The notes under the pieces: generated by a model
Databases searched by the model: none
The model's input: only the letters and a program-made list of their open reading frames with translations
What the model was told of the DNA's origin: nothing
Program-made: the position numbers and the translations under genes
Shown: positions 44,438 to 54,871 of the stretch, one piece after another
Layout of the letters: every line of letters begins with the position of its first letter
Position numbering within the stretch: the stretch's first letter is position 1
From: Musa acuminata AAA Group
Lineage: Eukaryota > Streptophyta > Magnoliopsida > Zingiberales > Musaceae
NCBI RefSeq assembly: GCF_036884655.1
Contig: NC_088340.1
Span: 28,057,501-28,121,500, forward strand
Direction of reading: 5' to 3'
Length of the DNA: 64,000 bases

Positions 44438-45379
44438 ATGGCTCTTTACGGCTTTCAAGAGGGTCACTCTCTCATTCGTCCTCCCTTTTTCAATGGGATA
44501 GACTACACTTATTGGAAAACTCGAATGCGAGTTTTCTTACTTTCTTTGGATTTGAATTTATGGCACATAGTCGAAAATGGATTTGAAATGTCTTCTCTTT
44601 TAATGAACCATTGGAATGATTTGGAGAAGAAGATGTTTTCTCTAAATGCAAAGGCTATGAATGCCTTATATTGTGCACTTGACAAAAAAGAATTTAATCG
44701 CATTTCGATGTGTGACTCGGCTTTTGATATTTGGAGAACTCTAGAGGTCACTCATGAAGGCACTAGCCGAGTGAAAGAGTCCAAAATCAATATTCTTGTG
44801 CATTCTTACGAACTTTTCCGGATGAAACCAAGTGACTCCGTCGGAGACATGTACACCCGTTTCACGGATATCATCAATGGACTTAAAGCTCTTGGTAAAA
44901 GTTTTTCTAATTTTGAACTAGTCACTAAAATCTTAAGATCCCTTCCAAAAAGTTGGGATCCAAAAGTTACGGCCATTCAAAAGGCCAAGGACCTTAAAAC
45001 ATTCCCTCTCAAAGAATTTATTGGGTCTCTAATGACCTATGAAATGAACAATATGACAAAAAGGGAACTCGAGAACAACCTTCCAAAGGACAAGAAGGAT
45101 CTGAGACATAAAACATTTGAAGACCACTCAAGCATAAACTCAAGTGATGGTGAACTCGAACTCACTAAGAAATTTAAAAAGTTAATGAAACAAAAATTTA
45201 AGAATGAAAAGAACAGAACTGCTTGTTTTGAATGCAAGAAAAAGAATAAGAATTGGGATGAATCGAGCTCCTTCGAAGACAAGGAGAAAATCAAGAAAGG
45301 CGAGGTGGCAAACTACGCCTTAACCACTTTCAACGATGAGGTAATCGAAATTCCCCCAATTTATTTTGAAATTACTTGA
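44438..45379 (+). CDS. gag: Gag of element D (SIRE/Maximus-like), intact frame
   Basis: 313 residues from ATG. The N-terminus MALYGFQEG precedes RPPFFNGIDYTYWKTRM, the start of the UBN2/copia gag domain. Then come LNAKAMNALYCALD, THEGTSRVKESKIN, MYTRFTDIINGLKALGKSFSNFELV, LPKSWDPKVTAIQ and IGSLMTYEM. The C-terminus holds KNRTACFECKKKNKNWDESS: the first two Cys of a zinc knuckle are present, but the His and third Cys are deleted. Capsid assembly could remain possible; RNA binding through the knuckle could not. Same length (313) as A3 gag although the two differ at many residues, which suggests the frame was maintained. No pol follows. Confidence 0.88.
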   Translation: MALYGFQEGHSLIRPPFFNGIDYTYWKTRMRVFLLSLDLNLWHIVENGFEMSSLLMNHWNDLEKKMFSLNAKAMNALYCALDKKEFNRISMCDSAFDIWRTLEVTHEGTSRVKESKINILVHSYELFRMKPSDSVGDMYTRFTDIINGLKALGKSFSNFELVTKILRSLPKSWDPKVTAIQKAKDLKTFPLKEFIGSLMTYEMNNMTKRELENNLPKDKKDLRHKTFEDHSSINSSDGELELTKKFKKLMKQKFKNEKNRTACFECKKKNKNWDESSSFEDKEKIKKGEVANYALTTFNDEVIEIPPIYFEIT

Positions 45380-47070
45380 TGCTTTCCATGATGCTTTTTC
45401 TTTATTAGTTTAGAAAATTTATTTTTAATTGCTTAATGTAATGAAAATGAAAAAATTAGGAATCATGCTTATCATTCTAGTAATTTTAAAAATAATCATG
45501 AAAATTGTATGTTTATGATAAACAAAATGATTTTGATTAAAAATGCCTTATATGATATCGTGCCTCATAAATTTAATTTTTGAAACTATGCATGATGATG
45601 ATGAGTTTTGGGTAATTTATAATTTATTGATTTTGATGATTTCCATGATGATCTTTTACGATTTATAGATTATCAATTTTTACCGTGATAAAAGTTGCTT
45701 TTAAAAATGATACACGGCTTTTGTATGCAAACTAAGTATGAAAAGATAGATTCGCCTAAAAAGAAAAATGTATGACTATAACAAATAACAAAATGATTTT
45801 GTTTGAAAATGCCTTATGCCCAATGAAACCATCATTGATGAATATGCTTTATATTTAATAGTTTCTTTGGCTTATATGCCTTATCATGATAAACGTTTTG
45901 AAAAGTTTGTATCATACTTGATGATTGTTATACATGATGATTTATTGGTCTTGAAGTTATTCAATTTTGATTAAATGAAATCATGTTTGACTTGAAGTAA
46001 TGAGTTGAAATAATTTTTTTTGAATTATGTGTTACACTTTTTTTTATCTTGATGATTTTTTATCTTTCCGTTTTAAATGATGATGCATGGATTTGAAAAA
46101 AAAAAAAAAAAAAGGACATGCATGTATGGAATCAATCAATAAGTTGAAACAAAAGGAGGAAAGAATTTTTTATTAAAAATTTTCTTTTTCTCTATCTTAT
46201 TGATTTCTACCTAAGAGACCAATAAAATTATTTATGCCATTTTGAATCTCTTGAAAGAAATGTTAAGATTTTGATGATTTGGACGATTTGAATTTGAATG
46301 AGTTTTATCCAAAATCATGATCTTGATTCCGTGATATTTACAAATTAAGATTTATTATGAATCAAGATTTTTTCATTAATTGATCTCCTAAGATTTTCTT
46401 TTGATTATTTATGAGTAGGTTTTTCAAAAAGAAATCATGCCTTTTGGTATTCACATGTTCTAATCTTTCATGATATGCTTTTTATGCAATTCCTTGTATT
46501 CATGAAATATTTATTACATCACCCAATTACTTTCTTCTTGATATTCCTTATGTGGTGATATAAAATTATGCATGAAATACTCTTGATATTATTTTGATGC
46601 ATACAAATGAAAAGTTATGAACATGAATGGTAGGATGAAATTTGACAAGTTAATACTATCATGATTTGAAACATTTATGATTTGAAATTATGCATGCAAT
46701 TACTTTTTATTGTGATAATATATGCATATAATGTGTATCATGAATACTTTATTATCATACATGAAAATAGTGATAAATATTTTGAAAATAAATGTTTGTA
46801 TCATGTTAGATGATTTTACATTTTGTGCATGATGAGTTATAGTGATGATTGAAACAATGATTGAAATAATATGAATGATGATTTAGAATCATGCATATAA
46901 TGATGAGTTTATATGTTTTAAAAATATATACGATGATTTGGTATTATGTATGCAATACTTTAACGTATGATAATGATGCACGCAATGATGAAATATTCAT
47001 GATAAAATTATTATTTTAATATTCATGACTTAATCTTCCTTTCCTTTTGTCAATGACAAAGGGGGAGAAA
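45380..47070 (+). other. AT-rich non-coding interior of element D
   Basis: Low-complexity, AT-rich, rich in ATGATG and CATG, with an 18-A run (about 46097-46114). The polypurine motif CAATGACAAAGGGGGAGAA at about 47050 matches A3 (56393). The D 3' LTR is not present; unrelated gypsy sequence follows. Confidence 0.75.
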
Positions 47071-48427
47071 TAGTTGCTAATGTGCTATCTTGAATTGATG
47101 TAAAGAGTCATCTCAAAAAGAAAATCCTTGTATGCTCTTGCTTTTGTTTTCTTTCAAATCTGAATACATTTGTGAAAGATTATGTTTGTATCGTATTGAC
47201 TCGAAAGGCATATGTACATTTTGTTGTTCCGCATGTGCTTTCGATATATGCTAATTTCATTATTCATACTGTCCCTTTGTACTCTGGTGTTTATGAGATA
47301 AATGTGAACCTTTGCCAGAAATTGTAAAGGGAGTTATGCTTAGAGCCCGCGATGCCCGCAATGCTCTGCCGGCCCCCTATGACTTCACTCAGACGTGGGT
47401 GGATGGAGCTCCCAAACGTGAGAGACTTATGTTTAGTGGTCATTTAGAAATGGATGGACCATATTATGTTATGATCCCACTTCACCTTCTATGTGTTTGA
47501 TATGATATCCAAAGGTTTGGCTATGTTTCTATGCATGCTTTGGATAAGAATGAAATGAATGCATCGTTATGTGACATATGAGCTTCTATTCATGTTTTGT
47601 TCTTTGATATGTTTCCAAAATGTTATAAGTCTTTGTTATACCTTGAAATTATCATATGCCATGGATATGCTCCTTATGTCAATGATATGCTCCAATTACC
47701 CTTCTGCGATTATATGAACAAAACATACTTCGAACGAAATGACATCGTAATTTTGTATTCAAACAACACATGCTTCTGTTTCATCTTGTACCTCTACTTT
47801 GTATTTTTGATACCTTATTTATTTAAAAAACTGTCTTCTTTGCTATGTATATGTTAGTGGCTTGCTGAGCTTTATATGCTCACCTCGTTGATATATAAAT
47901 TTTTCAAGATAGCTTATCGCTCGCTAAAATATGTAGTTTGGGTTAAGGTAGTGGGAAGCTAGAAGATTTTGGGGCAAATCTTTCGTACTTGATATGTTGA
48001 TGTTGTATAAGTTCCTTTTGTGTGTATCAATGATAAATCTTGATTGATGTATCCTGTAAATATTTGAAAAGTATCTCTCATGTTAGGATTTTGGGAATGT
48101 TAGGTTAAAATTATGTAATGAATGATATAAACATATGGTACATGTTGGTTTTGTAATTATATAGATTCTCACAACTATGGATTTATGATGTGGTTATGGT
48201 TTAGTTAAGTTGCCTTTGGATTTTAAGAATAATCTAGTAACATGATGTATGATTATAAACTGCACAAGTTTTGCGAATTGTGGATTGTAGAGGTGAATGA
48301 CTTGAATGTTTTTCTTAGTGACCTCAAATGTGTGATTGGATTCTGGATTGTTTGTTGAATTATAATATTATCAATTTTGAGTTAGGTTCATACCTCCTGA
48401 ATGAAAATTAAATTCGGGGGGGCATGA
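47071..48427 (+). other. Probable decayed 5' LTR of Ty3-gypsy element E
   Basis: No genes. The stretch ends GGGGGGGCATGATAGAGTGG just before a tRNA-Met PBS. A moderately GC-rich patch at 47325-47440 (GCCCGCGATGCCCGC, GCCGGCCCCC) has the look of plant gypsy LTRs. The LTR start could not be fixed, and part of this may still belong to element D. Confidence 0.45.
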
Positions 48428-48432
48428 TAGAG

Positions 48433-48443
48433 TGGTATCAGAG
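48433..48443 (+). other. Primer-binding site of gypsy element E
   Basis: TGGTATCAGAG, complementary to initiator tRNA-Met, a few bases after the presumed LTR end. Confidence 0.75.
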
Positions 48444-48574
48444 TATGATTTGAGGATCACTAAGATTTATTTTTTTGATATACTAGATACACAAAAAAGA
48501 ATTTGGTGGTTTAATGAATTTTATTCAGAGATTGATCAAAAAAAAAATTCTCTTTTGTTGTTTTTGGAAGCGAG

Positions 48575-49560
48575 GATGATGAGGACATCTGGTTCTCCTA
48601 TTGCATCTACTACTAATCAATTAAGTGGAATTATGAGAACTCTGGAGACTATGACACAAGTGATGCAACAATAAGTCCAACAAGGAGGAAATAATAGAAT
48701 GGGGGCATCAAACCAGACTAGGTTCGGAATTGAACAGTTTAAGAAGCTTAGTCCTCCCAGTATTAGTGGTGAGCCTGATCCAATGATAGCAAAATGATAG
48801 ATGATGCAGATAGAGAAAATATTTGATGTCTTAAATTGCCTTGAAGACCAAAAGGTTTCTCTTGCAGCCTTTATGTTGGAAGGAGAGGCTGAGCACTGGT
48901 GGAGAATGATTAAAAGGATTTCTGAAATCAAATATGAGCCAATCACATGTAAGGCATTCATAGAAAAGTTCAAAAATAAATATTTTCCAGATTGTATTAG
49001 AGAGTAGAAAGAATTGGAGTTCTTGGATCTTATCTAGGGAAATTTGACAGTTGCAAAGTATGAATCCAAATTCACTAAGCTCTCCAGATTTACCACTCAT
49101 ATAACTGATGATGAAATTAGAAAAGTAAAGAAATTTGAAAGGGGTCTAAGGCCAGCTATAAGAAATCAAATATCAGCATTAAAACTCTAAACTTATGCCG
49201 ATGTGGTCGAAAGGGCTTTGATAATTGAAAGAGACTTGGAGGAAATTCAGGAAATCAAGGACAAGAAAGATAAGAAGTTTATCAGCAAAAGTAAGAGAGG
49301 GAATGAATCTGAAACAAGTTATAAGAGGGTCAAGATGTTCAGATTTGAGAAAGAAAAACTACCACAGTGGACTTATTCATGTGCTAAATGTGGATTAAAT
49401 TATTAAACAAGTCAATGTTTTCAGACGGTTGGAGCTTGTTTTGCTTGCGAGAAGTTAGATCATAAAGTAGGAGATTACCCACTGAACAAGAAGAAAGAAC
49501 CACTGCCTCCTAAGTCAACAGCCTATGATAGAGTATATGCTATTACTGAACAAGATTCCA
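48575..49560 (+). pseudogene. gag: Gypsy E gag pseudogene
   Basis: Retrotransposon-gag capsid signature (AAFMLEGEAEHWWRMIKR, FIEKFKNKYFPD, KFERGLRPAIRNQI) broken by stops at about 48673, 48797, 49006, 49035 and 49188. A CCHC-type knuckle remnant (CAKCGLNY ... CFACEKLDHKVGDYP) lies at 49380-49490. Confidence 0.85.
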
Positions 49561-51777
49561 GAGCCTCTAAATCAGTGGTTGAAGGTATTCTTCATGTTTC
49601 TAAAAGAAATGTAAAAGTTTTGTTTGATCCTGGTTCCAACTTATCTTTTGTTTCACAATACTTTGCTCGTTACTTGGGCATTCAACCTAGACCCTTGGAT
49701 TATATGTTATGTGTTACTACTGCTATTGAGGATTCTTTGACAATAAACTTGGTTTATCCATCTTGTTTGATTTCTATCGGAGAATGTGAACTTCTTGCTG
49801 ATTTGATTCTCTTAGAGATCCAGGGTTTTGATATTATACTTGGTATGGATTGGCTATTTTCCTATCATGCTAGTGTTGATTGCTATACAAAAATAATTAC
49901 TTTCTGCATACCAGATCGGCCTATATTTTACTTTGAGGGTATTAGGCATGATTTGCCTCCTTGCTTGATATCAACACTTCAAGCTTATCGTTTTATGCAG
50001 AAGGGTTGTTTTTGTTATATGGTGTGTGTAAAGGAGCATTCAAATCAAGAAACTCACCTAAATGAAATTATAGTGGTCAAAAAGTTCCCTGATGTATTTC
50101 CAGATTACTTGCCTGGTTTACCTCCAGAGAGGGTGAATTTACTATTGATTTGGTCCCTAGGATAACCCCAATATCTAAGCCTCCTTACAGAATGGCACCA
50201 CTCGAGCTAGAGGAATTAAAAAAGAAACTACAAGAACTATTAGATAAGGGTTTCATTCGACCCAGTGTTTCACCATGGGGTGCTCCGGTGCTATTAGTTA
50301 AGAAGAAGGATGAAATATTAAGGCTTTGTATTAAGTATAGATAATTGAATCAGGTGACCATAAAAAACAAGTATCCCCTACCCAGAATTGATGATTTGTT
50401 TGATCAATTACAGGGTGCATAAGTATTCTCCAAGATTGATTTAAGGTCAGGTTACTATCAGTTGAAGATCATGAGGGAGAATATTCCAAAAACAACCTTT
50501 AGAACTCGATATGGACACTATGAATTCTTAGTAATACTTTTTGGTTTAACTAATGCCCCTACAGCTTTTATAGAACTGATGAATAGGATATTTCAGCTAT
50601 TCTTAGACGATTATGTGATTGTATTCATTGATGACATATTAGTATATTCAAGGAGTAATTAGGAGCATGAGGAACACTTGAGAAATATATTATCCATACT
50701 AAGAGAAAAGAAGTTGTATGCAAAGTTCAGCAAATGTGAATTTTGGTTGAATGAAATTGCTTTCTTAGGCCATGTGATTTCAGGGAAGGGTATATCTGTT
50801 GATCGAAAGAAAGTGGAAGCTGTAGTTAGGTGAGAAGTACCAACAAACGTGATAGAAGTTAGAAGCTTCTTGGGTATGGCAGGTTATTACAGGAGATTTG
50901 TGGAGGGATTTTCTCGAATCGCTCAACCTCTCACCAAACTCACTCAAAAGAATGTGAAATTTGTATGGGGTGATGATTGTGAGAAAAGTTTTCAAGAGTT
51001 AAAAAGGAGATTGACTAGTGCCCCTATTCTCACTATTCCAAGTGGTGATAAGGGATTTATGGTTTATACTAATGCCTTAAGAAAGGTTTTGGATGTGTTT
51101 TGATGCAAGAAGGGAAAGCGATTGCTTATGCTTCTAGACAACTAAATAGTTATGAACTGAATTATCCAACTCATGATTTGGAATTGGCAGCAATTGTTTT
51201 TGCTCTAAAGATTTGGAGGCAATACTTGTATGAGCGAACATTTGAAATCTTTACTGATCTTTAGAGTTTAAAGTATATTTTTACTAAAAAAGAGTTAAAC
51301 ATGAGGCAGCGGAGATGGATAGAACTTCTAAAGGATTATGATTGTACTATTCGTTATCACCCGGGTAAAGCTAATGTTGTAGCAAATACCCTTAGTAAAA
51401 AATCTACAAGTTTTATGGCGACTTTGGTTATGAAGCAATGGAAGTTATTAGAAGAGAATTATGATTTGAATGTTATGAGAAAAGGGCAAGACTCAATGAT
51501 ATTAATGGCCTCCATCCAAGTGTAATCTGATCTCATTCAACAAATTAAAGAAGGACAACTACGAGATCGACGCTTGATCTGCTTAAGGAATGAAGTAGAA
51601 AAGGGATTGAAACTGAATTTTCGAGTTTCAAAGGATGGCCTATTGAGATTTGGGGATAGAATATATGTTCCAAATGACTCAGATATCAAAAATCAAATCC
51701 TAAGGGAAGGACATAATTCAAAGTACACCATGCATCCTGGTAGCACTAAGATGTATAGAGATCTCCAAAGTCATAAT
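49561..51777 (+). pseudogene. pol: Gypsy E pol pseudogene (protease, RT, RNase H, start of integrase)
   Basis: Order PR-RT-RH-IN marks Ty3-gypsy. Protease FDPGSNLSFVS (DPGS in place of DSGA/S, about 49625); [17 protein letters not shown] (about 50180), [11 protein letters not shown], and FIDDILVYS at the catalytic site (about 50625); FLGMAGYYRRFVEGFSRIA (about 50865); RNase [21 protein letters not shown] (about 51135); [11 protein letters not shown], then the first part of the integrase zinc finger region (HNSKYTMHPGSTKMYRDL, about 51715-51765). Stops at about 50341, 50420, 50660, 50831, 51263 and 51523. The A3 LTR truncates it at 51777. A chromovirus (Tekay/Del-like) lineage is plausible but the integrase C-terminus is absent. 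Confidence 0.87.
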
Positions 51778-52624
51778 TGTTGAATCTCGTATTTTGATGA
51801 TGAAACTACTTGATATATGTTTATGATTTAATCTGTGTTTTGAGTGACGCAGGATGCTTCGATCAGGATGAGACAATTAAAGTAGGAAAATCATGTTGTG
51901 CCGGAGGAACATGTCAGAAGATTGGACGTCGGGCCGGTGGATCGGTCGACGTATCGACAGAAGGCTTCAGGCCGTGGACTCGGGCATCGGGCCAAGAAGA
52001 GCAGGTATTGTGCCAAGGATATCGGAGTTGCAGAGTCAACTGGCCGATTGGGTAATAGGCTGCAGGAGAGGACGATGCGCCGAAGAATTAGACGAAGCAT
52101 CGAGGGACCAATGACATGCCGGACAACTTGGTTAATTGCTTAGGATTAATTGTCTCGATCGAAGTTTTGTTTTAAGTGTGCAGGATTAACTATAATGGAA
52201 GTAAGACATGAAGTAAGAGTTGCGCCGGAGTCAAGACAATAATCACGTTGGGAGTTCGAGAGTTCGACGAAATTTCGGACAGTCGTCGGAGGTTCTGCGG
52301 GAACAAATCCGAGAAGTCCATGAGCTTGCCAAAGAAGCTCGGCGGAACTCGCTAAGTGGATCATCGCAAGTCCAGGAGTTTGCCGGAAGTCCGTAGGAGC
52401 ATCACCGAGGGTTCATCGGATGATCAACGGAAGTTCGCCGGAAGCTCGCCGGAAGAAGCGATTGACTCACCGGAGCAAGTTGCAGTAAATGTCTTAGGAA
52501 AAATCGTAGTTAGCACAATGATTAAGTTGGAAATGGGAGGTGATCCCATTAACTTAATCTTGGGGCAATTAGGCCCCTGAAAAACCCAAATTGGGCCGAA
52601 TGGATTAACCCATTCGGACCCTGA

Positions 52625-52990
52625 TGTCTGGCAGGAGGTGCAACCGCCCAAGCCAAGAGGTAGCACCGCTTGGGCTAAGTCTCTGAGCGAGATTGGGCGG
52701 TGCAACCGCCCCAGCCAGGAGGTAGCACCGCCTGGGCTCAGTCTCCGAGCGAGACTGGGCGGTGCAACCTCCCTTGACAGGAGGTGGCACCGCTTGAGCT
52801 CGGTCTTCGAGCTCTGCCGGCGATGCAACCGCCTCAGTCAAGAGGTGCAACCGCTTGAGCTCGGTCTTCGAGCTCTGGTAGGAGGTGCAACCGCCCCTGA
52901 CAGGAGGTGGCACTGCCCAGAGGCTCAGTCTTCGAGCTCTGCTAGGCGGTGCAACCGCTCCAGTCAGGAGGTGCAACCGCCTGATCCCGG
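52625..52990 (+). repeat. GC-rich ~60-bp tandem array upstream of TATA in A3 LTR
   Basis: About six units, each with one or two GGAGGTGCAACCGCC or GGCGGTGCAACCGCC elements plus GCTCGGTCTTCGAGCTC or a variant. The core is a near-perfect palindrome (GGCGGTNNNACCGCC). The position 50-420 bp upstream of TATA fits a U3 enhancer array. Confidence 0.82.
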
Positions 52991-53444
52991 AATTCCGGGA
53001 ATTGACAGTTTTGAGCTCCAAATTTGAACTAGATTGGGGCCTATAAATACCCCACCCATTCAGCACTGAAAGGGTATGAACTTACACCGAAATCTTGATC
53101 ATTTTCTATGATTCTTAGAGCTCAAAATTGTTGTAAAGGCCAAAAGTTCTTCTCCCTCTTTTCTTCCAAGTTCTAAGTTGTAAAGAGAGGAGAGAAAATT
53201 CTGTAAGGGTTGTCTCCTAAGCCTGTCAAAAGGAGTGAAACTGTAAAAGGGTGGTTGGCCTTTGCCTATTGAAGGAAGGCCTCTAGTTGACGTCGGTGAC
53301 CTCGACGGTGGAGGAAGCCAAAAGTGGAGTAGGTCAAGATTGACCGAACCACTCTAAATCTCGGTTTGCATTTACTTTGAGCATCTTATCTTTACTGCAA
53401 ACCTCCTCAATAGCTTACTGCCTTCTGTGTTTTTACGAACGTGT

Positions 53445-53830
53445 TTCAAAGTTCAGTGCTTTTCGAATCGGGGTTTAAGACGCAAATCAGTTTTATCGTA
53501 CGAACGTCGTATTTCAATTTGCGCTTACATTCTGATTTCCATTATAATTGCAAACTGCCTTTATATCTTTGCTCTAACTGCATCTCACCTTATCTCAAGT
53601 TAAAGTGGTTTACGAATCAGCTTTTATATCGAAATCGCTTTTATCATACGAACGTCATATTTCAATTTGCACTTATATTTTGATTTCCATCATAACTGTA
53701 AACTGCGTTCATATCTTTGCTGCATCTCTTCTAGTCAAAAGTTGAAGTGATTTATGAATCGGCTTTCTTACCAAAATCACTTTTATCGAACGAACGCAGT
53801 TTTCGATTTTAATCGTAGAAGGTTTTCCGC
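53445..53830 (+). repeat. Tandem repeat in R-U5 of A3 LTR (~2.4 copies)
   Basis: A unit of roughly 150-165 bp, with TTTTATCGTACGAACGTCGT, ATTTCAATTTGC and GATTTCCATTATAATTGC, recurs at about 53445-53609 and 53610-53750, with a partial third copy to 53830. The copies are diverged, so the duplication is not new. Confidence 0.75.
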
Positions 53831-53880
53831 TGCACTAATTCACCCCCCCCCCCCCCTCTTAGTGCTCTTGATCCTAACAA

Positions 53881-53894
53881 TTGGTATCAGAGCC
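53881..53894 (+). other. Primer-binding site of A3
   Basis: TTGGTATCAGAGCC follows the LTR end; intact match to initiator tRNA-Met. Confidence 0.9.
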
Positions 53895-53929
53895 CAGTTT
53901 TTCTCATTTCAGATTTACACCCGAGAGAA

Positions 53930-54871
53930 ATGGCTCTTCATGGCTTTCAAGAGGGCTTATCGGTTTTTCGTCCACCGTTGTTTAACGGATTGGACTACAC
54001 TTATTGGAAAACTCGAATGAGAGTTTTCTTGATTTCTATAAATTTGGATTTATGGAATATCATTGAAAATGATTTTCAACTTCCCTCTAAACCGATGAAC
54101 GAATGGTCGGATTTGGAGAAGAAGTATTTTTCTTTAAACGCAAAGGCTATGAACGCCTTATTTTGTGCCTTGGACAAAAATGAGTTCAATCGGATTTCTA
54201 CATGCGAATCGGCTTTTGACATTTGGCGAACACTTGAAATCACGCACGAGGGAACTAGTAGAGTCAAAGACTCGAAAGTTAACATTTTATTGCTTGATTT
54301 TGAGCTTTTTCGAATGCAACTAAGCGAGACTATAGGCGACATGTACACCCGTTTCACGGATGTCATCAATAGTTTAAGAGCTCTTGGAAAATGTTTTTCG
54401 GATTTTGAACTCGTAAACAAGATTTTGCGTTCTCTTTCTAAGAAGTGGGATTCAAAAGTAACTGTAATACAAGAAGCTAAAAACCTAAACAACTTACCAC
54501 TTGAAGAACTAATTGGTTCGTTGATGACATATGAAATGGTGCATAATGCACATGATGAACATGATGAACAAAATCACCTTCCAAAGAACAGGAAGGATTT
54601 GAAACTCCGGACAAATGAATACCACTTGAGCGATGACTCAAGTGATGAGGACAATGATGAACTTGAACTTCGAACACTAAATTTTAATAAGTTTATTAAA
54701 CAAAAATCTAAAATAGACAATGAACTTGAACGAAGGAAGAGGCCAAAGAAGAGGAAGGCAACCAAGGATGAATCAAGAACTTCCAAAGGTGAAACGGCGA
54801 ATTGGGCTTTGACGGGCTTCGACTACAAGGTAAGTAACTCAACTCTCATGAATTATTTTGAAATTACTTGA
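53930..54871 (+). CDS. gag: Gag of A3 (SIRE/Maximus-like), intact frame without zinc knuckle
   Basis: 313 residues from ATG (MALHGFQEG). Copia UBN2-type gag: RPPLFNGLDYTYWKTRM, LNAKAMNALFCALDKNEFN, FDIWRTLEITHEGTSRVKDS, MYTRFTDVINSLRALGKCF, LIGSLMTYEM, then an acidic stretch (DDSSDEDNDELEL) and a basic tail (RRKRPKKRKATKDE). There is no CX2CX4HX4C knuckle at all, yet the sequence that flanks it in SIRE-type gag (KATKDES...GETANWAL) is joined cleanly. The reading frame is fully open. It would form Gag only; all enzymes must come from another element. Confidence 0.9.
   Translation: MALHGFQEGLSVFRPPLFNGLDYTYWKTRMRVFLISINLDLWNIIENDFQLPSKPMNEWSDLEKKYFSLNAKAMNALFCALDKNEFNRISTCESAFDIWRTLEITHEGTSRVKDSKVNILLLDFELFRMQLSETIGDMYTRFTDVINSLRALGKCFSDFELVNKILRSLSKKWDSKVTVIQEAKNLNNLPLEELIGSLMTYEMVHNAHDEHDEQNHLPKNRKDLKLRTNEYHLSDDSSDEDNDELELRTLNFNKFIKQKSKIDNELERRKRPKKRKATKDESRTSKGETANWALTGFDYKVSNSTLMNYFEIT

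Larger units (their letters stand above)
51778..53879 (+). repeat. 5' LTR of A3, complete
   Basis: 2102 bp, TGTTGAATCTCG...GATCCTAACA. The GC-rich tandem array (52625-52990) lies directly upstream of the TATA box CTATAAATA (53041-53049). A second tandem repeat lies in R-U5 (53445-53830), and a run of about 14 C (53843-53856) lies 23 bp from the end. Confidence 0.92.

Noticed and set aside
47312..47857. Small ORFs in the region before the gypsy PBS
   Set aside because: Short, not similar to known domains, and located in what appears to be LTR sequence.
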